Of a DNA stretch of 64,000 nucleotides, positions 54,501-64,000 are shown in pieces. Source of the DNA: Nilaparvata lugens (lineage: Eukaryota > Arthropoda > Insecta > Hemiptera > Delphacidae). The stretch's first letter is position 1; every line of letters starts with the position of its first letter. The notes beneath the pieces were generated by a model. The model made no database searches. It was given only the letters and a program-made list of their open reading frames with translations, and was not told the origin of the DNA. Made by a program: the position numbers and the translations under genes. Location of the stretch: the NCBI RefSeq assembly GCF_014356525.2, contig NC_052518.1, forward strand, positions 32,696,017 to 32,760,016. Direction: 5' to 3'.

Positions 54501-57446
54501 ATTCCAATTATTTTCTGAGAATATAATAACTGAATCATCAGCAAAAGATGGAAATCTCACATATTTTAGCAAATTATTTACATAAAGTATGAAAAAAAAA
54601 TGGTGAAAGTACAGTACAGTTACCTGGGGCAAGCCTCTAAATGACAGTTTCTCTATACTTTTATTTTAAAATTTGGGATCTACCTTACAAGTAACTTCTT
54701 CTGAATTTTAATGAATGACCTCTAAAACCATACTTCTGAAATTTGTTGCAAATTTTATCATGTGGTATGGTATTGTAAGCCTTGTATAAATCCAAGAAGA
54801 CTGCAAGTGGGTTTTTTTGGAATTTAACATATCTGTTACATTGTTTAAAAAATATACTAGCACATCCTCAGTACTTTTATTAGATAGGAAACCATATTGG
54901 TTACATTAATAATGTTATTATTTTGTATGAACTTCAGTATTCGTATTTTAAATAATTTTTGTAATATTTTGGCAATGTTGCCAATTAAGCTTATTGGTCT
55001 ATAGTTACTTGGATTATTTTTATCAACTTTTTCAGGAAACGGTTTGATGTTAGCTATTTTAAATGAGTTAGGAAATACAGCGGTTTCAAAACATTTATTT
55101 AAAATGTAAGAGAGGGGTTCAACTATTAGATCTGATATCTGCTTCAGTGTTCTATTATGAATATTATCAGGACCCGGACAAGAGTTATTTTTCAGAGTTT
55201 TTATAGTTTCTACCACCTCCGGTGGACTTATGGGACTGAGAAAAAAGATGCATTCAATTCATCGGTTCTCTTATATGTGAAATCTGTTGTAGTGATATTT
55301 TGTTCAATTTGAGCAGCCAAGTTTTTACCAACTTGCAAAAATATATATCTAATTCAGCTGAATCTATTCCTGGTTCATCATTTTAATTGAATGATTTCAT
55401 TTATGTAATCCCATAGTTTACGTTTATCACTCCTAAATTCCTCTATTTTTGATCGATAATAGTTTGTTTTTGTTTCATGAATCAATCTTTTTAATAAATT
55501 TTTATTTGTTTTAAAATCATGTTTCAGTTTTGTGTTGAAAGGTTCTTCTATTGATCTCTTATATAATTTATCTTTAGTTCTCATTGATTCTATTAGTCCA
55601 GAAGTAATACATGGCTTCAAAGGCTTATATCTGTGAGGTATTTTCATTTCCTGACTGAATTTTCTATACACTAAGTCTAAACCGAAAAGAATATTTTTAG
55701 CAAATCGTTAACATCATTGGATAGATTTTCATAAATACTATCCCATTTTTTATTACTCAATAAATCCTTTAGTTTTCCATAGTTAATTGTTATTGTTTAT
55801 ATAGTTGATTTTTTGACTTGTTTAAAATTACTCCTTAATGTAAAGTAACTGAGTAATGATCAATTTTTTAAAATATGTTTTCTACCGCACTGTCATATAC
55901 TTTATCAGTTGTTTTAAGAAATATATGGTTCATAGACAACTCTGAATGAATTAAAATCTTCAATTATAGGGGATTATCCTCCTATAAAAATTGTAAATAC
56001 TATTATATTTCATGTTTGGTAACTGAGAAATAGTTCCTATAAGTGCCAAAGCGTATCTTTCTTGTCAATGTACTCATTTCAGCAATTCTACATTTGAAAA
56101 ATGTTCATGATGCAATAATATAGGTGGTGAATTATTGAGATATAAGTGTGATGTCAATAAAATGAAAAGTTTCAATTTTTTAGTTTTCCAATCTAGTATT
56201 GTGTATGCCCAATTTTATACTTGTGGAAATACCTCTACCATTTTGGTCGGTGGAGTGGAGAGGTGGTGCACCTAGGAGAGAGGATGGAAAGTCCGTGCAC
56301 TGCAATCACAGCGCGGCAAGACGCCATTCAGACCCCGAAAAGTTCAGAGACTCTTTGGGATCCGCGCCGCAGTTCAAGTGCATGGAGGTACACTTGATCA
56401 TATGTATTTAATTCGTGATCAAAAATTCTCCATGCCACTCCACCGACCTAGTGCACGTTCTACTTGAAGGTACAAATATTTTTAACAATGGTACTAAATA
56501 GTAAAAAATGGATACTAAATATTGGAATCATTAGTTTGTTGAAATTCAGACATAGCCACGCCACGCTGCACTGCTCCAATGACCTAGTGCGGGCTCTACT
56601 TGAAGGTGCAAATGTTTTTAATGATGGTACTTAATGGTAAAAAATGGATACTAAATATTGGCATCATTAGTTTGTTGAAATTGAGACAGCTGTGCCGTGC
56701 CGCGCCACGTCATGCCGCTCCACCGACGCAGTGCAAGCTCTACTTGAAGGTACAAATGTTTTCAATGGTGGTACTAAATAGTACAAAATAGGTACTAAAT
56801 ATTGGCATATTATTTTGTTGAAATTCAGACATAGCTGGAACAGTGACATGCCCATGGTCAGAGGTCATTGACCCCTGCTATTACATGCAATAACTCTGTA
56901 GCCTTTGAGAAAAGAAAATTTTTATTGTTGGTACTAAATAGTACAAAATAGGTACTAAATATTGGCATAATTGGATTGATGGAATTCAGACATAGCCGGG
57001 CTGAGAGGTCATTGACCCTAACTATTTTCATGCAATAACTCTGTAACTTTTGAGATGAATTTTTTTTTATTGTAGGTACTAAATAGTACTAAATGGGAAC
57101 TAAATATTGGCATAGTTAGTTTGATGAAATTCAGACATAGCTGGGCTGAGAGGTCACAGACATTTGCCACATTCATGCTGTATTTCCTCTGTTACCTTTG
57201 AGGTGAAATTTTTTTTATTGAAGGTACCAAATAGTACGAAATAGGTACTATTTAATGGCATAATTGGATTTATGAAATTCAGACATAGCCGGGCTGAGAG
57301 GTCATTGACCCTAACTATTTTCATGCTGTATTTCCGCCACCTTTAAGGTACAAATTTTTTCATTGGAGGTACTAAATAGTACTAAATAGGTACTAAATAT
57401 TGACATAGTTACTATGTTGAAATTAGATCATAGCCGGGCCAGCGAC
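51584..57446. mobile_element. Second foldback element with LINE C at its centre
   Basis: The left arm (51584-53475) pairs with the right arm (55836-57446). Ends read GCTGGCCCGGCTATGATC in inverse. Each arm is built from repeated units of CTATGTCTGAATTTC, ATGCCAATATTTAGTACC and TAACAGAGTTATTGCATG, about 120-150 bp apart. An inner non-repeated segment contains GGCATACACAATACTAGATT. The centre is filled by a truncated LINE. Confidence 0.82.
53880..55800 (-). pseudogene. LINE C reverse transcriptase (degenerate)
   Basis: Minus-strand pieces in order: KPLKPCITSGLIESM (55671-55378); CPGPDNIHNRTLK, KPFPEKVDKNNPSNYRPISLIGN and KLFKIRILKF (55216-54857); PSFADDSVIIFS (about 54550) with the catalytic FADD; and a C-terminal piece with FITNYSFKYEH (54148-53888). 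Stops and shifts occur between all pieces, and no endonuclease is seen. Confidence 0.8.
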
Positions 57447-57461
57447 ATGATCGGTGGATCT

Positions 57462-58104
57462 GATGGACAGTATATGAGGAGACTGTGGTTTATAAAACTG
57501 CGCAAGGTCTACTGTTCACAGAACTACTAGTATTATACTTCGATCTAACCAAGTCTACACATATAATAACATAACATAATATATTTTAACATAATAAGTT
57601 CTTGTTGATCGTTGCTCATGCTTGAGAATATTAGCAATTTTTGTAAATTCGATTGATCAATCCAGCGCATGTGCATTACTTCAAAGTATTAGCAATTTTA
57701 AGCTTAGGTTTCTCTGAACCACACAGCGTTATTGCAGGTTCCATCAACTGTGATATGCAAAAATCACGTGTGCATGATAAAAAAGCGGGTGTTTTCTCTG
57801 ACAGCAACCTCGCAGCGCACGATTATATTTTCAGTCATAGGCAACATAGATGTCCAACACGTTGCTGTAGCTAATGATCTATTAATGAATTTTGTAAATG
57901 AAAACCCATTGAACTTTTTATTGACTGGGGATAAGAAGGTTTTTCTAGAATTGTGATCACCAGGCATCTGTTGGATGAAGATACCAAGTTTAGGGAATAT
58001 TTTAGGTTTTCAATACATTTGTTTTATGAGGTTCTGTTCTATGAATGGTAGACCTCGCGCAGTTATAAACCACAGCCTCCTCTAATACTGTCCATCAGAG
58101 TTAA
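57462..58104. mobile_element. MITE with CTGATGGACAGTAT ends
   Basis: TCTGATGGACAGTAT...GGTTTATAAAACTGCGC at the left pairs with the inverse at 58030-58104. It is about 640 bp and sits next to the right end of the foldback. Confidence 0.75.
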
Positions 58105-59160
58105 TTCTGTCCTGTGCTGTTGTGTCAGTGGCGTATCCAGGGGGGATATGAGATGTATCCCCCCCCCTAGCGAAATGAGACCTACATTTATTTCGTGGCC
58201 CATTCAGCAACTACTTAGCCTTCTTCATATTGTATCAGTCGAACAAATATCTAGGAGATGAGAGAATAGCACAATGATAATTATGAAATTATAAGCTAGA
58301 CAGTGAAGGGTCTAGTGTGTATATATGGACTGAGATAGCATGAAAATAAAAAGATCGCACTTTAAAGTGAGTCAATTTTGTTACTTTTCACCATTTATTA
58401 TTTTGAAGAAATTCAATGTAGCTTATATTTTTTCAGAGTTGATCATAGTTTATTGAGTTGCAAGCATGTGGTTGAGAAGACAAGTATGGCCACCCATAGT
58501 AGTTCATATCCTTAAACAATGCACCAGCAGCTTCTTCTACCCTTAAAATTTCCTGGTTATGATAAACGGGGGTGGCCTAATTTCCACCGTTAACAGCGGA
58601 GATACATACCTGAATATTTGGGAAAATGGTTTTATTCCTTTCCCCTAGAAAAAATTCAAGTTCAAGAACTGAAGTGAAAATCATGAAAAATTGAACAAAA
58701 CAGTTAATGAAAAGTATCTAATTATGATTTTGGTATTATTTATGCTTACTTTTTATTTTATTATTTTATACTTTTGTTTATAAAATTATGTATTTTCTTT
58801 TATTTGTTTTGAATATGTATTTGTTGTATGGCAAATAAATGATTTGATTTGAATCAAGTTGAAACCTATACTATGGTGTTGAAGTTTTGTATGAAAATTA
58901 GAGCCGAAATTATTGTTTGCTATCTAATAATGAGTAGGCATATTCAGGTAACTTAAGCATTATTATTTTTTGGAACAATTGAATTACTAGTAAAATTCTT
59001 GAGTGCGCGACACAGAGGGAATTACAGAGAATTGTGCGCGTGAAGTCAGAGAAAACACTTCCTAGCAATAGTTGCAGCAGACTTTTGCATGATTACGTCA
59101 TCGCGCATCCTGCATCACGCAGTGACGCTGCGTGGTTCAGAGAAACCTAGGCTTTAAAAT
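58105..59160. other. No gene; one MITE-like terminus
   Basis: CAGTGGCGTATCCAGGGGGG near 58127 has the look of a common insect MITE end, but a partner end is not found. The rest is AT-rich. Confidence 0.4.
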
Positions 59161-59315
59161 GTAGTGGCTAGTCGCGCATGTAAATTCTATTGTTCGATCC
59201 AGTGCACACGCATTACTTCAAAGTATTAGCAATTTTGAAATATAATGGCTAGTCGCGCCCGTAAATTCTATTGGTCGATCCAGCGCATGTGCATTACTTC
59301 AAAGTATTCAAAGTG
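59160..59315 (+). repeat. Short tandem duplication shared with 57645-57720
   Basis: ATGGCTAGTCGCGC, GTAAATTCTATT and ATTACTTCAAAGTATT occur twice here. A related unit is inside the preceding MITE at 57645-57700. Confidence 0.75.
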
Positions 59316-59394
59316 GAATTGTGGAACGCTAGGAACTTCAAGACCATCTCTGTTTACAGTCGATCGGCTCTCCCATTGAACAGTTGATGTTCCC

Positions 59395-59627
59395 CCATAC
59401 AAAGCAGATGACGCTATCTCTTTCATGCATTGTGATGTTGCCACATCGTTCTACATCAACAATGTAGAAATTCAACTAATCGACAAAATATTTCATCTCA
59501 ATCATGAAAATTTATTATCACATCTTAAAGAAATATATTTGACAAATAAAATATGATTAACTATTTTCAAAAATTATGAACAGTTAAATTCATCAGATAT
59601 ACCAGTATCTGCTGTTTTGGTCAGGGG
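59395..59627. mobile_element. MITE fragment, same family as 34128-35000
   Basis: Matches 34712-34930 with few changes (AACAATGTAGAAATTCAACT, AATATTTCATCTCAATCATG). It abuts the broken LINE D reverse transcriptase. Confidence 0.8.
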
Positions 59628-61616
59628 TGCTTCCCTGGACTACCCCATACTCAACATTCTCTTTATCACTATTTTCACCATTTATGCAAATTGATTGCTG
59701 TCGATTGTGAAAGTAACTCTTAAACCATCGGAGAGAGATATTTTTTATCCCCAATGATTCAAGTTTCTTTATTAAAATTCCCCTGTCAACTGTATCAAAG
59801 GCTTTTGTCCAAAAAGGTTATCAGTACTTTTCTTCTTGATTTAATACTACTTGAGATAGCCCTAGACATATTGAAAAGAGTATCATATGTATTTTTGGAC
59901 TTTTGAAAACCATACTGTGAGTTGGAGATGAGATTGTACTCATTTAAATACTTAGTCAGTTGTATTTTTATACACTTTTCGATTATTTTAGATAATGTTG
60001 CTAACAAAGAAATAGGTCTGTAATTGGAGAATATGCCTTTGGGGCCTGATTTATAAATAGGTATTACTCTGGCTGTTTTGAGAGCGCAAGGAAAGTGTCC
60101 AACCAGAATGCTTAGATTTACTATATGTAGGATAGGATGTATTAATATGTCAATATTGTTTTTAATCACTCTAGTAGGGATTCCATCACAACCTGGAGCT
60201 GATCGTCCTTTCAAACTCTTCACTACCTCCTCCAATTCCTGCCTTGAGACCGGTTGCAGCTGAAATTCAGAGTCCACAGCATGTTCATCATCTCTCACTA
60301 CTGGTGCATCCTGGGTTATTATAGAATTTGCTAGGTTTGTCCTAACTTTGGCAAAATATTGATTAAATTGGTTGGCAATTTCTTTAGTTTTTTGAGAGTC
60401 GATGACTTCACCAGGGCGGGAGAATGCACTAATGGGGAATGATGGACTATTATCTATACGACCTGAGATTTCGTTTATAACCGACCAAAATTTTCTAGGG
60501 TTACCAGTCACTTCTTCAACCTTGTTTTTGTAATAGTTATACTTGGCTCGCTTGATTGCTGAATGTAGCATATTTCTATATTGAGTAAACTCATTTCTAA
60601 GGAGATAGTTAAATGGTTGTCTATTGAGTTTTTTCTGAGTTTATCACGATGTCGAATAGAATTTACTAGTCCAGCAGTTATCCATGGTTTGAGTTGAGTA
60701 TTTCTAGATGAAACTTTTACTTCATGTGATTTTTCGGCAATTATGTTTTGTACCGATTCAATGAAAATATCTGTTGCATTGTCAACGTTGTTTTGTTCAA
60801 TGACTCTATTCCAATTGTGACTAGAAAGTGTGTTCCTCACCTTTTTCCAGTCTGTTTTAATAATGACTCTATCTGTATTAGGCGGCTTATGAGTTTTTGT
60901 CGATAATATATTCAAGCAAATAGCATAATGATCGGTAACCGAGGACTGCAGAATAACAGAAGATGCATTGAAGAAACGCGGAAGCTTGACAAAAAAGTGG
61001 TCAATACAGGTTCCGCTGGCCGGCTGTGTAATCTTGTCAATACAGGGCACAAATCCTGCGTCACTCAAAATATCGATATAAAGCTCCTCAACAGAACCAG
61101 GGGCAACATTCAACGTATCGCAATTGAAATCACCTGACAGAATTCGGACGACACCTGGCGATTGTTCATTGCAATATACGTTTAACGCGTTTATGAATGT
61201 AGTTAGATTAGTGCTGGGGCTGCGGTAGACAGCTAGAATTTCGCTAGAAGTTCATTGCAAGTGACTGGAAGTCCTTCATCGATGTAGACCACCAACCCAT
61301 CGCTCTGGTTCAGACTATTGAATGATCTAAAAGAATGGTAACCTGAAATGTTAATTGGATGGCTGTCGTCGTTAAGCCATGCCTCAGTTAATATTATGCA
61401 GTTAAACTTATGCCCTAATCCCTGTAATACTGTTAAAAATTCGTTAAAGTTACGTCTATAACTACGTATGTTCTGATGAATGACCGAGAAGCCCATGCCA
61501 CTGCCGTTTCCCATAGAATCTATATTACTAAATTTACCATGAAAGTCAAATATATCAGCACACTCTGTGCATCTTATTAGAGATACATCAAGTTCATCAA
61601 ACGATTCTCTTATCAT
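59628..61616 (-). pseudogene. LINE D ORF2: endonuclease and truncated reverse transcriptase
   Basis: Endonuclease: SVIHQNIRSYRRNFNEF and IILTEAWLND (61616-61233), then DFNCDTL- and CIDHFFVKLP-type motifs and VTDHYAI, the TDH motif (61113-60508). RT: SAPGCDGIPTRVIKNN, FSNYRPISLLATLSKIIEK and SQYGFQKSKNTYDTL (60571-59795), then AFDTVDRGILIKKL in another frame near 59780. It ends at VVQGS near 59630, where the MITE begins, so the catalytic box is missing. Several frameshifts. Confidence 0.87.
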
Positions 61617-61619
61617 CCA

Positions 61620-63000
61620 CCTTCTAGTGCCTTATGATCAGCATCCCAACGTGACAGCCGTTATTTATAGTAATTATTATAGTAAAAATGTAACTATTTC
61701 TATAACAATAAATGTAACTATAAATGCAAGATGCATTGCTCAACAGAGACTAAGTTCGACTATGTTAATTAGTTTTAAAATATCAAAATTTAAATTTTTT
61801 AGTTTAGGCATTAGTTTTGAAGTGTAAATTGGACTTTTTGAAGTGAAAAGTGGAATCAAACCTCCTTTTTGGAGACTTTTATTTGTAAAGAATTTGGGAG
61901 AATACAGTTTTGGGCTATGCCTGTTGTCTTTGCCCAATCATATTTTAATTATGATTGTGATTGTGAATAAAATAATTAAAATAAAATGTTTACCTATTCA
62001 TAACAACGTAAACATAATTTCAGCTATGACCTATGTTAAAATAAACAAATTTACGATGCATAAGTTTAAGACAAGTTTGGTATTATATATGTGTGGCATA
62101 GAAAAAAATAAAAAAATATGTATAGCCTATCAGAAACTAATGGCATTACGAGATTCTTCATGGTTATTAATTCATTCATCCATTTGTGGAATTTGAACCT
62201 ACAATATTGGTAAAACACAGTAAGCTTAGTAATCTTAATTGAGCTGTGGTAGCACCAGTGAGGATAGAAAGAGTGAGCTACTCTCTGGGTAGCACCAATA
62301 AGTGCTTACATTGCTATTCATTCATTCACATTCATATTTGCATCCTAACTAAGTGTTTTATAATCAAGTTCAAGTCACCAACTATATAACAGCAGTGTGA
62401 GAGCGTTCAACTGCAGGCTACATATGAATATATATATAGTTAGTTGGCGCTACACTTCTTGATGATAGTATAAAGAGGAATATCGACAATAATGCAATTA
62501 CTATGACCTAGAATTGTGTGAATATTGTTTGAATATTACGAACATTGGAAAATTGAAGGTCCTTTATAAGATCATAATATCGTATATTTTAGTAAATTCA
62601 AGTTCGGAAAAACAAACCACGTCTGGTTCCGTATCTTTTCCAATCTATGATTCTCAGATTGCCGCTATTTAGTAGTCGCAACAACTAAGTAGAAACAACT
62701 TTCTTCATTCAAAAGTAGCTTTTCTATATTAATGTACTTATAGTGTAGCCTAATAACTGGGCGATTCACTTCTATTTTGTTATAAAAAATGTCATAGAGT
62801 TGAAGATATTAAGATGATAAAGTCTAAAGTCCATATTAGAATATATATATGATAATTAGACTATCAGATAAAACCAAGAAATTTGAGTTCATAACTTGAA
62901 GGATGAAAAAAAAACAAATAGAGTTCTTATCTTAGGTGAGAGTTTAACATAATCTAAAGTCCAGTCCCAGTTTAATTGTATAGAAATTATAATTGTTGTA
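61620..63000. other. No recognisable gene
   Basis: 1.4 kb between the two LINE D ORFs. It is longer than usual for such elements and probably contains a further insertion that I cannot define. Confidence 0.4.
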
Positions 63001-63007
63001 CTCATCC

Positions 63008-63545
63008 TCAGCCCGAGGCGTCGACGCTGACATTGACCGACTCATCTGTTGTGAAGTTCTCCATCTGCTGAATAGTTTTAATCAGCGTGATTGGTGCTCC
63101 GGACTCTGCAGACTTCTTGACGTATATTCTGCAATCCCTTGTCCATGCAGCTGCAAGTTTTTTCTCGCGGACGAGACGTTTCGCGTTTCCCAGGATGAAT
63201 TTGTTGGTTGGGGAAAGATGCTCGTTGACGTACACAGAGGTTGGGGGCCAGTTGATGGATAGTGAAGCAGCTGTCAGTTTCTTGCGATTGGCCCGTGCAG
63301 CTCCTATCCACGAAGACTTGTAGTCTCTAGATATGAACTTGACAATAGATAGGTGGATTGGGACGTTCGTTAGTCACGCCTAAGCGGTGCACGGTTGGAA
63401 TAAAGTTTATGTTGTAGTTGACATCAATAACGGCAGCGATTCTGTCCAACAAACCATATAAATCTTCACCTCGGTTGTACGGAACACCTGTAATTTCAGT
63501 AGCTATAAATTGTGGGGATGAGGAAGCTTTTTTGCGCAATAATAT
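63008..63545 (-). pseudogene. LINE D ORF1, C-terminal RNA-binding part
   Basis: EITGVPYNRGEDLYGLLDRI and VHRLGVTNERPNPPI (63539-63327), then YVNEHLSPTNKFILGNAKRL and DCRIYVKK (63235-63008), are the RRM-like and C-terminal domain of LINE ORF1 proteins. A shift near 63330 joins the pieces. The N-terminus is removed by the Polinton-family sequence that begins at about 63555. Confidence 0.85.
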
Positions 63546-63554
63546 AATTTTTGC

Positions 63555-64000
63555 GAATATCTATAGTAAATTTAGTATGAACAAGCATTCCAAAAATGGC
63601 TATAGATATCCTCAGACCTATATCACTTGGAGGGAACATACTCATGCTCTATTGATGTCTGACATATTTTAACAGAGAGAGGTCAATGATCTAAGTTGAT
63701 CTTTTACATTTTTTATCTGCAATGTCATACAAGCATTTCCAAAGTTCATCCAGAGGCGAGTTAATTATTTGAATTTTGCAAAGCTAAAACACTGCATGAC
63801 CTCGATTAAGTTATGAACAATAAAATTGATAAGGTAGGAATGTGCACTTAGCTGTAACACAGTTGTCTCTGAGGGGGGCGTATCTAATTGTAGACAGACA
63901 ACATGTACGAGCTTTATGCAGTCTCAATGCATGCAAGCAATAAACACACTGTAATTCCTTTCCGTTGTAGAAGAATCCATAACGTGCAAAGTTTCTTTTC
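63555..64000 (-). mobile_element. Partial second copy of the Polinton-family BIR-gene end
   Basis: Inverse of about 23680-24085, with few differences: the C-terminal codons of the BIR-like gene (about 63820-64000), the deleted copy of the 106-aa gene and its flank. It starts abruptly at GAATATCTATAG next to LINE D and runs off the window. Confidence 0.85.

Overview
This is eukaryotic DNA, most likely from an insect. It is AT-rich, has introns, and is filled with Gypsy, Pao, LINE, Harbinger-like and foldback elements. The repeat mix would suit a hemipteran such as a planthopper, but that is inference. I find no conventional host gene, rRNA, tRNA or CRISPR array. Everything I can identify is a mobile element, an endogenous virus-like element or a satellite.

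Left third (1-32340): a degenerate LINE (LINE A, + strand) is split by two later insertions. The larger, 3395-26664, is about 23.3 kb. It is bounded by a 6-bp target duplication (GAGAAG) and by 1.7-1.9 kb terminal inverted repeats that start with AG. The LINE reverse-transcriptase reading frame resumes in phase just beyond the far end. Inside lie remnants of a protein-primed family B DNA polymerase (22399-22740, minus) and the C-terminal tail of a retroviral-type integrase (10442-10672, minus). Together these mark it as a Polinton/Maverick (adintovirus-like) insertion. The core genes are broken. Accessory genes that remain open are a 331-aa protein with a BIR-like end, a 106-aa protein, a two-exon 254-aa protein, and proteins resembling a replication module. 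The replication-like module appears twice, separated by exactly 100 N, so the duplication may be real or an assembly artefact. The second insertion is a Ty3/Gypsy retrotransposon (27248-32126) with LTRs and a 5-bp duplication (CCAGC).

Middle (32340-45440): a giant foldback element (33017-37845) contains a palindromic MITE and carries a Harbinger-like element in its right arm. It abuts a decayed Gypsy element on the minus strand (37846-41551). Next comes a GCTTAGGTTAGG-type minisatellite (42480-45395), interrupted by a MITE made of GAGCAAATGCTC palindromes.

Right third (45440-64000): LINE B (minus) is interrupted by the 3' end of a Pao/BEL element. A second foldback (51584-57446) has LINE C (minus) at its centre. 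Several MITEs follow, then LINE D (minus), cut within its reverse transcriptase by a MITE and within ORF1 by an inverted second copy of the BIR-gene end of the Polinton. That copy runs off the window.

The order of events can be read from the nesting: LINE A first, then Polinton and Gypsy into it, then duplication and MITE insertion inside the Polinton. Single-base frameshifts are common; some may be uncorrected sequencing errors, especially in the contig left of the gap.
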